DNA of 64,000 bases from an uncultured Eubacterium sp. (lineage in GTDB: Bacteria; Bacillota; Clostridia; Oscillospirales; Acutalibacteraceae): positions 1 through 64,000 of the forward strand of contig NZ_CAMFQO010000005.1 of NCBI RefSeq assembly GCF_945980375.1. Direction: 5' to 3'. Under the pieces are notes generated by a model, which was given only the letters and a program-made list of their open reading frames with translations, was not told the DNA's origin and did no database searches. A program made the position numbers and the translations under genes. This document shows, piece by piece, positions 8,007 to 15,856 of this stretch; the first letter of the stretch is position 1; each line of letters opens with the position of its first letter.

Positions 8007-9650
8007 ATGAAAGATTTGGATTGTCTGTGTGCAGGCTGCTGGAATGAGCTCACCGAGGGTGCGGTTTGTGCCGAATGCGGCTTTGATAATGATACACAAA
8101 ACGAAACAATTAATCTTGGTATAAAAACAGTTTTGGACGGTAGGTATGTTATCGGTAAGGTCGAAAAGGTAGAGAGCGATTCTGTTACCTATTCGGGCTA
8201 CGACGGACAGCTTGACAGGCCTATTATTATCAGGGAGTTTTTCCCAAAGGGAATAGCAAACAGGTTTGATGACAGCGATGAGGTGCATGTTCGTCAAAAA
8301 TATATTAATGAATATGCAAGGTACAAAAAGTCGTTTTACAACCTTTGGACCACTATGCAAAAGCTCCATAATCTGTCTGCTGTTGTTCCGGTTTACGATA
8401 TGGTTGAGGCAAACGGCACATACTATGCAATTATTGAAAGCACCGAGTCTATTCCTCTAAGAGAATATCTTTTAAGAAATGAGGAAGGCTATATTCTTTG
8501 GGATACGGCAAGGCTTATGTTTATGCCCGTTCTTACTACTATTGAGGCACTTCACTCAAACGGTATTGTTCACGGCTCAATTACTCCGGACAACCTCGTG
8601 CTGTGCAGGGACGGCAAGGTGCATTTGGCTCCGTTTCCTATTACAGAGGCAAGCGACAAGGCAACTGTTCTTGAGTTTACGGAAAACGAGGGATACACTG
8701 CACTTGAGCAGTATGATAATAAGCACAGAATTTGTGCCGCAACTGATATTTACAGCTTTTCTGCCTGCATATACAGGGCTTTGGTAGGCACAAATCCACC
8801 GTCTGCCTTGTCTCGCGAGGCTAACGATAAGCTTATGATTCCCAATACTATTGCCGAAAAAATCCCCATGCATGTAATAAAGGCTCTTGTAGGCGGCTTG
8901 CAAATTTATCCGGAAAAGAGAGTTAAAACCGTTGACAGCTTCAGAGAGCTTCTTGATGCGGCTCCTGCTGTTAAGGCAAAGGCTGCCGTTGAGCAGGAGG
9001 ATATTTATCAGGAGGGCGCAACAGGCGGTTATCCGGAATATAACGAAAGTAATGGTGAAAAGAAGCGTAAGGCAGTTGTTATCATTTTAGTTATTTTGAT
9101 TGTAGCCGCAGTTGCCGCAGCGGTTTATGTTGTGCAGTTCTCCGGCTTGGTTGACAAAAAGGAAACAACAACCGCCGTGTCACAGATTAAAACCTATCAG
9201 GTGCCGAACTTTATCAACAACGGCTACACACAAAGCGATATAGAAAACAACGGCGCTTGGAACGAGCAGTTTAACTTTACCTTCCAGGGTGAGTATTCGG
9301 CAGATACCGAGGAGGGAATTATCTTTAAGCAGAATGTTGCTCCGGGTGAAACCGTTGACCAGGGCACAGAAATAATTCTTACCGTGTCAAAGGGTATTCA
9401 AACCCAGGCAGTTCCCGATGTCAGAGGGCTTGCTCTTGAGGAGGCAACAAAGCAGCTTGAGGAGCTTGGCTTTAAGGTTAGCACGGTTGAGGTTTACAAC
9501 GACGGCACACATATTGAAAATACCGTTAAAAATTCCGATGCAAGCGCTCCCGCAGTAGGCAGTCTTGCCGCAGTAGGCGAGGAGGTTATTCTTCAGGTTT
9601 ACGGCGCTCCGGAAACAACAACTGCCCCGACTGCTGTTGTTACAGAATAA
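8007..9650 (+). CDS. membrane PASTA-domain protein with zinc ribbon and degenerate Ser/Thr kinase domain
   Basis: 547 residues: an N-terminal zinc ribbon (CAGCWNELTEGAVCAECG), a protein-kinase fold ~40-310, one TM helix (VVIILVILIVAAVAAAVYVV) and two PASTA repeats outside (VPNFINNGYTQSDI..., VPDVRGLALEEATKQLEELGFKV...). Kinase motifs are lost: the VAIK lysine region reads PIIIREFF, HRD is HGS (IVHGSITPDN), and DFG is replaced by APF. It is therefore probably a pseudokinase that senses muropeptides or wall state through PASTA repeats. ATG 8007 is preferred over GTG 7998 because GGAG is well placed. It stands alone, away from the usual prpC-prkC-rsgA cluster, and ends at a terminator. Confidence 0.85.
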   Translation: MKDLDCLCAGCWNELTEGAVCAECGFDNDTQNETINLGIKTVLDGRYVIGKVEKVESDSVTYSGYDGQLDRPIIIREFFPKGIANRFDDSDEVHVRQKYINEYARYKKSFYNLWTTMQKLHNLSAVVPVYDMVEANGTYYAIIESTESIPLREYLLRNEEGYILWDTARLMFMPVLTTIEALHSNGIVHGSITPDNLVLCRDGKVHLAPFPITEASDKATVLEFTENEGYTALEQYDNKHRICAATDIYSFSACIYRALVGTNPPSALSREANDKLMIPNTIAEKIPMHVIKALVGGLQIYPEKRVKTVDSFRELLDAAPAVKAKAAVEQEDIYQEGATGGYPEYNESNGEKKRKAVVIILVILIVAAVAAAVYVVQFSGLVDKKETTTAVSQIKTYQVPNFINNGYTQSDIENNGAWNEQFNFTFQGEYSADTEEGIIFKQNVAPGETVDQGTEIILTVSKGIQTQAVPDVRGLALEEATKQLEELGFKVSTVEVYNDGTHIENTVKNSDASAPAVGSLAAVGEEVILQVYGAPETTTAPTAVVTE

Positions 9651-9662
9651 TATTGCTGTTTT

Positions 9663-9697
9663 ACTCCCCTTAATACAAGGGGAGTTTTTGTATTTAA
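9663..9697 (+). terminator. intrinsic terminator after PASTA pseudokinase
   Basis: Stem ACTCCCC/GGGGAGT with a 9-nt loop followed by TTTTTGT. Confidence 0.75.
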
Positions 9698-9739
9698 TAA
9701 ACGGTTTTTATTTATATAGTCTATTATTTTCAAAAAAAT

Positions 9740-9768
9740 TTGACAAGCAGGCTGATTTTTGCTATAAC
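9740..9768 (+). promoter_or_regulatory. strong sigma-A-type promoter of secreted FN3 gene
   Basis: Perfect TTGACA, 17-nt spacer, TATAAC. Predicted transcription start is about 9775, directly at a tandem repeat that resembles a WalR box. Confidence 0.75.
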
Positions 9769-9775
9769 ATTAAAC

Positions 9776-9797
9776 GGTTACAAAAAGGTTACAAAAA
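9776..9797 (+). repeat. tandem 11-bp repeat, candidate WalR-type operator
   Basis: GGTTACAAAAA occurs twice back to back. On the other strand this reads TGTAAC-N5-TGTAAC, which fits the WalR (YycF) consensus TGTWAH-N5-TGTWAH. It covers about +1 to +22 of the predicted transcript, a position that would favour repression. Confidence 0.5.
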
Positions 9798-9824
9798 TTA
9801 CAGATTTGTAAAGGAGACATTGTT

Positions 9825-10931
9825 ATTAGTAGATTATCAGTAAAAATCGTTGCTTCGGTAATGTCTGCTGTGTTTATATTGGGCGCTTCATTTACTGCTT
9901 ATGCAGGCTCAATTCATCAGGATTACACAGGAGCAAAGGCGGTCGCTGCTTCAGAGCCGTTATATGTACAAAGCACCTTTGATATGATACGCTCACAAAA
10001 CGAAAACAGCTTTTTTGTTGAAGCATATGATGTTAAGGAAAGCTCGGTAAGGCTAAGGTGGAACGGCGACAGGGTTTATTTGGGCTACAATATTTTTGTT
10101 TACAATCCTGTTACTCATCAGTTTGATGAGTATGCAACCACAAATAAAACCGATGTTGTAATTAATAATTTGCAAAACGACACATCCTATGACTTTATGA
10201 TTACCTCCTGCGTAAATGATGTTATGCTTGGTATGGTGCATGTTGATACCGCATCGCTAAAGCCCGTGCTGCGTGTAAAGGATTCCTCGTCGAACGGTGT
10301 TGCTCTTAAGGTAAGCAATACCTACGATGATTCAAGGGTTGAAATTTACAGAAGCGAGGACGGTAAAAAATTCAGGAAAATAGCCACCGTTACCGACGGT
10401 AAATATTTTGACAGGGATGTTGAACAAAAGGAGTTTTATCGCTATAAGGCGGTTATGCACTTTGAAAACGGCAAAACCGAAAGCGATATTGTTGAGGCAA
10501 ATGTTCCCGAAAAAATGGGGCTTCCAAAGGTGTCGGGTGCAACAAAAACATATGCATATTACACAGCCGTAACGGCAAAGGGCTCGCCTCAGTATGCCTT
10601 GCTTAATTCACCCGAATGCCATACAGATGAAAAAACAGGCATACGAATGATAGGGGATTATTATTGCGTTGCGCTCGGCTCGTACTACGGCAGCCGTATA
10701 GGTACAAGATACCGCATAACATTCTCGACAGGAAAATCTATCAAGGTTATTTTGTGCGACCAAAAGGCTAACAGGCACACCGACAGCAAGCATCAGTATG
10801 CCCGCAGAAACTGCGATGTTATGGAATTTTATGTGGAAAAGTCAAAAATTCCCGACGGCGTTCGCGGAAACTACGGCAATCTTGAGCAGTTTAAGGGTGA
10901 CATTGTCGGCATAGAAAGATACAGCCTGTAA
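9825..10931 (+). CDS. secreted protein with FN3-like domains; apparent AUU start
   Basis: Read from ATT at 9825 the N-terminus is (M)SRLSVKIVASVMSAVFILGASFTAYAGS: a complete signal peptide with basic n-region, hydrophobic core and AYA-G cleavage site. The first ATG (9861) would remove the basic region. AAGGAG (9811-9816) is 8 nt before ATT and far from the ATG, and no ATG, GTG or TTG lies in frame near it. Residues ~60-225 contain two FN3-like sheets (SVRLRWNGDRVYLGYNIFVY). The C-terminal ~130 residues (YCVALGSYYGSRIGT...DQKANRHTD) resemble a conserved domain of clostridial envelope proteins whose name I cannot give. Probably an extracellular wall-associated protein. Confidence 0.72.
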   Translation: MSRLSVKIVASVMSAVFILGASFTAYAGSIHQDYTGAKAVAASEPLYVQSTFDMIRSQNENSFFVEAYDVKESSVRLRWNGDRVYLGYNIFVYNPVTHQFDEYATTNKTDVVINNLQNDTSYDFMITSCVNDVMLGMVHVDTASLKPVLRVKDSSSNGVALKVSNTYDDSRVEIYRSEDGKKFRKIATVTDGKYFDRDVEQKEFYRYKAVMHFENGKTESDIVEANVPEKMGLPKVSGATKTYAYYTAVTAKGSPQYALLNSPECHTDEKTGIRMIGDYYCVALGSYYGSRIGTRYRITFSTGKSIKVILCDQKANRHTDSKHQYARRNCDVMEFYVEKSKIPDGVRGNYGNLEQFKGDIVGIERYSL

Positions 10932-10974
10932 TAATTTTAGTTGAGGGTGTATAGTATTATCAGAGGTGTTTGAT

Positions 10975-11481
10975 ATGTTTGAACAAATTGAATTCAGTCA
11001 AGTAAAGGAAAATGTTGTTGATTTGATTGCAAGGCAATGGGCATTGGTTACCGCAGGCGACGAAAAAGCCTGCAACACAATGACAGTATCATGGGGTGCT
11101 GTCGGCGAGCTTTGGGGTGTTGATACCGCAACAGTTTATATCCGCCCTCAAAGGTATACAGAGCAGTTTATTGACAGCAATGACTATTTTACCGTTTGCT
11201 TTTTCCCGGAAGAGCTCAAGCAACAAATTCACGGTGTGTGCGGCTCCAAGAGCGGCAGAGATACAGATAAAATTGCCGAGGCAGGCATCACTCCTGTCTA
11301 TGATGAAAATGCACCGTATTTTGAGCAGGCAAAGCTTGTGCTTGTTTGCAGAAAGATGGCAAAGGGCAAATTTGAGCCTGCACAGCTCTGTGATAAAGGC
11401 ATTGCGGATAAGTGGTATCCGGAAAACGATTATCACAATATTTACTATGGCGCAATAGAAAAGGTGCTTATCAAAAAATAG
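10975..11481 (+). CDS. flavin reductase-like FMN-binding split-barrel protein
   Basis: 168 residues from ATG 10975 (AGAGGTG 6 nt upstream; the track GTG at 10966 overlaps that site). The pattern RQWALVTAGDEKACNTMTVSWGAVGELWG...ATVYIRPQRYT...DYFTVCFF is typical of the flavin reductase/FMN-binding split barrel fold, which binds FMN and often passes electrons from NAD(P)H. Close homologues in anaerobes are annotated as flavin reductase family without a known partner. It is followed by the SRP RNA promoter and preceded by the FN3 gene, with no evidence of a shared operon. Confidence 0.8.
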   Translation: MFEQIEFSQVKENVVDLIARQWALVTAGDEKACNTMTVSWGAVGELWGVDTATVYIRPQRYTEQFIDSNDYFTVCFFPEELKQQIHGVCGSKSGRDTDKIAEAGITPVYDENAPYFEQAKLVLVCRKMAKGKFEPAQLCDKGIADKWYPENDYHNIYYGAIEKVLIKK

Positions 11482-11484
11482 ATA

Positions 11485-11513
11485 TTGATTTATTACAAAT
11501 AATATTGTATAAT
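11485..11513 (+). promoter_or_regulatory. promoter of SRP RNA
   Basis: TTGATT, 17-nt spacer, perfect TATAAT. Predicted start near 11520, matching the 5' end of the SRP RNA. Confidence 0.7.
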
Positions 11514-11521
11514 AGACAAAC

Positions 11522-11672
11522 AGAGGTGCTTTTACACCTTCTGCGTAGCGTATGGGCCCTGTGCGACAGGAAGCTACGAACCTTGTCAGGCGGGGAACCG
11601 AGCAGCAATAAGTGGATTATTCTGTGTGCCTCAGACAAGTCTGTACGTTACGCTGAGGGCGTAAAAGCATTT
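11522..11672 (+). ncRNA. ffs: signal recognition particle RNA (4.5S/SRP RNA)
   Basis: The conserved domain IV core is present (TTGTCAGG...GGGGAACCGAGCAGCAATAAG) with the GNRA-like tip and the Ffh-binding asymmetric loop. The outer helix closes with GCTTTTAC (11528-11535) pairing GTAAAAGC (11661-11668), and GCGTAGCGT pairs ACGTTACGC further in, giving a single long hairpin of about 145 nt. It precedes dnaX, the standard position in many Firmicutes. The RNA pairs with Ffh to target membrane proteins co-translationally. Ends are estimated from pairing to within a few bases. Confidence 0.92.
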
Positions 11673-11698
11673 ATTCATTTTGAGCGAGGTAAAGGGAT

Positions 11699-13405
11699 AT
11701 GTATCAGGTGCTTTATCGAAAATACAGGCCAAGGGTTTTCTCCGATGTTTACGGACAGGACCATGTTACCTCTACGCTTAAAAATGAAATTCAAAACGGC
11801 AGAGTATCACACGCGTATTTGTTTACAGGCTCTCGCGGTACAGGCAAAACTACCTGCGCAAAGATTTTGGCAAAGGCTGTAAACTGTGAGCATAATGTTA
11901 ACGGCGAGCCGTGTAACGAGTGTGAGGTGTGCAAAGGGATTGATAACGGCTCAATCTATGATGTTGTAGAGATAGATGCTGCTTCAAACAACGGTGTTGA
12001 CAACATTCGTGAGCTCAGGGATGAAACAAATTACGCTCCAAGCCGAGGAAAATATAGGGTATATATAATTGACGAGGTGCACATGCTCTCAACAGGGGCA
12101 TTCAATGCATTGCTCAAAACCCTGGAGGAGCCACCCGCTCACGTAATATTTATACTTGCCACAACAGAGGTGCACAAGCTGCCTGCTACAATTTTGTCAC
12201 GCTGCCAAAGGTTTGATTTCAAGCGTATTCAACCTGAAACAATGGCGGTAAGACTAAAGGAGGTTGCAGGCATTGAGGGACTTGAGCTTGATGATGACGC
12301 CGCAATTCTTATTGCAAGAATTGCAGACGGTGCATTGCGTGACGGCTTGTCTGTTCTTGACCAATGTGCAGGCAGAAGCAAAAGCATTACGGCATCACTT
12401 GTTTCCGAGGTTGCAGGGCTTGCAGGCAGAGAGGCAATGTACAAGCTTTCCGACTGCGTAGCTAACAGAGACAGCAATTCGGCAATGTCAATCATCAGCG
12501 ACCTATACCAAAACAGCTTTGATATGGAACGCCTATGTGTAGAAATGATTAATCATTTTCGCAACCTGCTTGTTGCAAAAACCGTGCGCAAAAGCAGAGA
12601 GCTCATTATCTGCACGGATGATGAATACAATACAATAATAGAGGCATCAAAGGGATTTAGCGTTGAAAGCATTGTTTTTGCACTTGATTTGCTTCAGTCA
12701 ACTCTTGTAAAAATCAAGGGCGGTGCCACCGCAAGAATAGAAATGGAAATGGTGTTCATTAAGCTTTGTGAGCCAAAAATGGAGGAGAGTATTGCTTCTC
12801 TGCTTGACAGAATTTCAAGGCTTGAGAATGCTGTTAAGGGCGGTACGGTTGTACAGGTAACCCCGACAGCTCCCGCAAAAATTGAGGTTAGCGAGCCAAC
12901 TCCTGTTCAGCCTCAGGCAACGCAGGAGATTACAGAGCCGGTGGTTGATGAATTGCCGTCGGAGCCTGATGTAAAGCAAGAGCCGGTGGCAGAGGAGCCA
13001 CCGCTTGACGAACCGCCTCGGCAGGAGGCAGAGGAGCCACAGCCTGCTCCCCGGCAGACGGCACCTGCACCAAGCTCAAACGAAACTGTCGAGTTTATGC
13101 AATGGGGAGAATTTATGGATGTTCTGCACAGAACAAACATTCCTCTTTTCGGGGTGCTCAACGGCTCAAAGGGATATGTCAGAGGCGAGTATTTTCTGCT
13201 TGACAGCCCAAATCCTGCAGTTAGAGATTTTATAAAGCTTCCTATTCATTCAAAATCAATTAAGAGTGCCTTGCTTGAGGTGACGGGTACAAATTACAAG
13301 CTTGGCCTGTTCAAGCGTACGTCGGAGCAATCTGCACCAAAAAGAGATCCGCTTGAGGATTTAATCAATCAGGCATCGGGCTCAATAAATATTGAATACA
13401 AATAA
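11699..13405 (+). CDS. dnaX: DNA polymerase III subunit gamma/tau
   Basis: 568 residues. Starts YRKYRPRVFSDVYGQDHVTSTL; Walker A GSRGTGKTT; zinc-binding CEHNVNGEPCNECEVC; Walker B/DEVH-type IIDEVHMLS; SRC motif TTILSRCQRFDFKR. Domains I-III (clamp-loader ATPase and collar) fill residues 1-365, then a Pro/Glu-rich linker (~395-455) and a short tau-like C-terminal domain. It loads the sliding clamp at the replication fork. It follows the SRP RNA by 27 bp and precedes ybaB by 28 bp. No internal frameshift signal for a separate gamma product is obvious. Confidence 0.97.
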   Translation: MYQVLYRKYRPRVFSDVYGQDHVTSTLKNEIQNGRVSHAYLFTGSRGTGKTTCAKILAKAVNCEHNVNGEPCNECEVCKGIDNGSIYDVVEIDAASNNGVDNIRELRDETNYAPSRGKYRVYIIDEVHMLSTGAFNALLKTLEEPPAHVIFILATTEVHKLPATILSRCQRFDFKRIQPETMAVRLKEVAGIEGLELDDDAAILIARIADGALRDGLSVLDQCAGRSKSITASLVSEVAGLAGREAMYKLSDCVANRDSNSAMSIISDLYQNSFDMERLCVEMINHFRNLLVAKTVRKSRELIICTDDEYNTIIEASKGFSVESIVFALDLLQSTLVKIKGGATARIEMEMVFIKLCEPKMEESIASLLDRISRLENAVKGGTVVQVTPTAPAKIEVSEPTPVQPQATQEITEPVVDELPSEPDVKQEPVAEEPPLDEPPRQEAEEPQPAPRQTAPAPSSNETVEFMQWGEFMDVLHRTNIPLFGVLNGSKGYVRGEYFLLDSPNPAVRDFIKLPIHSKSIKSALLEVTGTNYKLGLFKRTSEQSAPKRDPLEDLINQASGSINIEYK

Positions 13406-13433
13406 TAGAGAAAATATTATAAAGGAGAATACT

Positions 13434-13778
13434 ATGAAGGCAAGAATTCCAAAGGGTATGGGCGGCGGCCCACAGAATATGCAGGCAATGCTTAAGCAGG
13501 CTCAAAAAATGCAAGAGGATATTGAGGCAAAAAGACTTGAGCTTGAGCAAAAGGAATATGTCGTAACATCTGGCGGCGGTATGGTGGAAATCACTATGAC
13601 CGGCAACCATGAGGTTAAGGCAATAGGCATCAATCCGGAGGTTGTTGATCCCGAGGATGTAGAAATGCTTGAGGATATGCTTGTAGCAGCACTTAACGAG
13701 GTTACTCGCCAAATTGACGAAGAGGCTGAAAGAGAGCTTAATTCCGTAACAGGCGGCTTAAACATTCCGGGACTTTAA
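13434..13778 (+). CDS. ybaB: YbaB/EbfC family nucleoid-associated protein
   Basis: 114 residues from ATG 13434 (AAAGGAG 7 nt upstream); the track start at 13392 overlaps dnaX and is not used. It begins with a Gly/Met-rich segment (GMGGGPQNMQAMLKQAQKMQ), then the YbaB core (VTSGGGMVEITMTGNHEVKAIGINPEVV). Small dimeric DNA-binding protein with tweezer-like shape. Sits in the conserved dnaX-ybaB-recR order, 25 bp before recR, so it is co-transcribed with recombination functions. Confidence 0.96.
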   Translation: MKARIPKGMGGGPQNMQAMLKQAQKMQEDIEAKRLELEQKEYVVTSGGGMVEITMTGNHEVKAIGINPEVVDPEDVEMLEDMLVAALNEVTRQIDEEAERELNSVTGGLNIPGL

Positions 13779-13803
13779 TTGATATTAGGTAGGTATAATA
13801 GCT

Positions 13804-14403
13804 ATGGGGTACAATCTTGCACCGCTTCAAAACTTAATAGATCAGTTTGAACGTATGCAGGGTATCGGGCACAAAACCGCACAGCGTATGGCGTTTTATG
13901 TGCTTGGTCTTTCCGATGCACAGGCACAGGAATTTGCCAAGGCAATTACAGATGCCCACTCCAAAATCAAGCAGTGCAAAATTTGCTGTGATTTGGCTGA
14001 TGACGAGCTTTGCCCTATTTGTAAGGAAAAGGATAGAGATAAAAGCATTATCTGCGTTGTGGAGGACCCGAGAGATGTTGTTGCCATAGAACGCACTAAG
14101 GAATACAAGGGCACATATCACGTGCTCCACGGTGCCATTTCGCCTATGGATAATATAGGTCCCGATCAGATAAGGATTAAGGAGCTTATTGCTCGGCTCG
14201 GCAGCGGAGAGGTTGATGAGGTCATAATGGCAACAAATCCTACTGTTGAGGGCGAGGCTACGGCTATGTATATTTCACGCTTGCTGAAGCCTATGGGTAT
14301 CACTGTCAGCAGACTGGCTTACGGTGTGCCTGTCGGTGCGGATTTGGAATATGCCGATGAGGTAACGCTGTCAAGAGCAATCGAGGGCAGAAGCGTTATT
14401 TAA
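13804..14403 (+). CDS. recR: recombination protein RecR
   Basis: 199 residues. N-terminal helix-hairpin-helix (LIDQFERMQGIGHKTAQRMAFYVL), zinc finger CKICCDLADDELCPIC, Toprim domain (SIICVVEDPRDVVAIERT...YHVLHGAISPMDNIGPD) and C-terminal RLAYGVPVGADLEYADEVTLSRAIEGR. It acts with RecO/RecF to load RecA on gapped DNA. Length is the family norm. Third gene of the dnaX operon; smpB follows 25 bp later. Confidence 0.97.
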   Translation: MGYNLAPLQNLIDQFERMQGIGHKTAQRMAFYVLGLSDAQAQEFAKAITDAHSKIKQCKICCDLADDELCPICKEKDRDKSIICVVEDPRDVVAIERTKEYKGTYHVLHGAISPMDNIGPDQIRIKELIARLGSGEVDEVIMATNPTVEGEATAMYISRLLKPMGITVSRLAYGVPVGADLEYADEVTLSRAIEGRSVI

Positions 14404-14428
14404 TACCAAAATAAAGGAGTGGATAGAC

Positions 14429-14893
14429 TTGATTGAAAAAGAGAATACTACCATTGCAACCAATAAAAAAGCCTACCACGACTACTTCGTTTTGGATAAA
14501 TATGAGGCAGGCATAGAGCTTTTCGGCACAGAAATAAAGTCAATTCGTGCAGGCAGAGTTAATCTTAAGGATAGCTTTTGCAGTGTGGATGACGGCGAGA
14601 TGTATGTTATAGGTATGCATATTTCTCCGTACGAAATGGGCAATCGCTTTAACCGTGACCCTATGCGTAAGAAAAAGCTCCTGCTTCACAAAAAAGAGAT
14701 AATGAAGCTTTTTGGCGAAAGTCAGCAGCAGGGTCTGTCAATAGTTCCGCTGGAGCTGTACATCAAAAAAGGCAGAGCCAAGTTGTCAATCGGGCTTTGC
14801 AAGGGCAAAAAGCTTTATGACAAGCGCGCCGTTGAGGCTAAAAAAGCAGCAAACCGTTCAATAGAACGTACACTTAAGGAGAATTACAGATAA
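14429..14893 (+). CDS. smpB: SsrA-binding protein SmpB
   Basis: 154 residues with a TTG start after AAAGGAG. Family signatures: NKKAYHDYFVLDKYEAGIEL, GTEIKSIRAGRVNLKDSFC, FNRDPMRKKKLLLHKKEI and the basic tail KLYDKRAVEAKKAANRSIER. It binds the tRNA-like domain of tmRNA and brings it to stalled ribosomes. Its partner ssrA lies 614 bp downstream with a single unrelated gene in between, whereas in many genomes the two are directly adjacent. Confidence 0.97.
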   Translation: MIEKENTTIATNKKAYHDYFVLDKYEAGIELFGTEIKSIRAGRVNLKDSFCSVDDGEMYVIGMHISPYEMGNRFNRDPMRKKKLLLHKKEIMKLFGESQQQGLSIVPLELYIKKGRAKLSIGLCKGKKLYDKRAVEAKKAANRSIERTLKENYR

Positions 14894-15495
14894 TGAAAAG
14901 GACCTGTGTTGATTGCGGTAAAGCATTTGAAATAACGCCGAGTGAAGAACAATTTTATCGTTCAAAAGGTTACAATTTACCTAAGCGTTGCAAAGCTTGT
15001 CGTGATAATCGTAATGGCAAAAATATAATAACTGTAAAAGAAAACCGTCCTATACTAATCAACATTTCTATTACTCTTATAGCAGCAACAATAGCATTTG
15101 CCTTTTTTACAAAAGATACTTTAAACAATAATACTTCTGTAATTATTTGCTACATTGTTTCTGCAATTTTATCATTACTTTGTTTAATTTTTTCAAGAAA
15201 AACAATAGAAGTCGATTTATCGTTTAACAGCAAATATAAATATGGGTTTTATGATGCCGAAAGCTTATATACCCATTATAAAAAACACGGAAGAGAAACC
15301 AAATGCAAATCCGCAGAAGAATATCTCATAAAAGCTATCAATGTAATAGAAAACAGGAATGCAATTCATAAACAAACCGTTGATGATGACACAGCATATT
15401 ACATTGCCCAAACAGGCGAATTTGTAGTGGTTTCACCGGCAAAATACATTCGAACATATTATAGAACAAACTATACATATTATCTAAAACAATAA
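14893..15495 (+). CDS. zinc-ribbon membrane protein inserted between smpB and ssrA
   Basis: 200 residues. N-terminal zinc ribbon CVDCGKAFEITPSEEQFYRSKGYNLPKRCKAC (CxxC...CxxC), then two membrane helices (PILINISITLIAATIAFAFF; SVIICYIVSAILSLLCLIF), then a soluble tail with YGFYDAESLYTHYKKHGRET. The ATG overlaps the last base of smpB's stop, so it is translationally coupled. The gene is clearly more AT-rich than its neighbours, which suggests later acquisition. Its stop lies 12 bp before ssrA. The zinc-ribbon type is one also found on ribosome-associated proteins; any link to trans-translation is only inference from position. Confidence 0.72.
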   Translation: MKRTCVDCGKAFEITPSEEQFYRSKGYNLPKRCKACRDNRNGKNIITVKENRPILINISITLIAATIAFAFFTKDTLNNNTSVIICYIVSAILSLLCLIFSRKTIEVDLSFNSKYKYGFYDAESLYTHYKKHGRETKCKSAEEYLIKAINVIENRNAIHKQTVDDDTAYYIAQTGEFVVVSPAKYIRTYYRTNYTYYLKQ

Positions 15496-15507
15496 TATTT
15501 AATATAC

Positions 15508-15856
15508 GGGGATGAAAGGATTTCGACGGGGTCGGAAAACCTTGGTCAGCGAGTAGTGGAGTTGCACCACTTAAAAAGTAACAACTTAAAATTAACTGAC
15601 AATAAAACAGTTTCTTTGAAGGCTGCGTAAGCACCCTTCCGTTCTCACCGATAGTGCCACGGATTGGATGAGAGCGTCGATTAGTGGCGAACATGAATAA
15701 GAGAGTGCTTCGGCTCTTATCAGGAATCAGAGGCTACCGTAGCATATAGGCTGTTTGCCGCCGATGTGTGAGGGGAATCCCAAATGACAAACTACACTCG
15801 TAGAGCCCTTGGCAATCCTGCTTCGGACGCGGTTTCGATTACCGCCATCTCCACCA
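15508..15856 (+). ncRNA. ssrA: transfer-messenger RNA (tmRNA)
   Basis: 5' end GGGGATGAAAGGATTTCGACGGGG and 3' end with T-arm GCGGTTTCGATTACCGC and acceptor CATCTCC-A-CCA, so the acceptor stem GGGGATG/CATCTCC closes correctly and CCA is encoded. The tag frame ends ...TDNKTVSLKAA before TAA; the resume codon is not certain from sequence alone. The tag ends in AA as needed for ClpXP recognition, but has Lys where Leu is common (KAA rather than LAA). The RNA rescues stalled ribosomes with SmpB. The 3' end serves as a repeated sequence downstream (see repeat). Confidence 0.95.

Noticed and set aside
9637-9843. 68-aa plus-strand ORF
   Set aside because: It spans a terminator, a strong promoter and the FN3 gene's ribosome site; no start signal.
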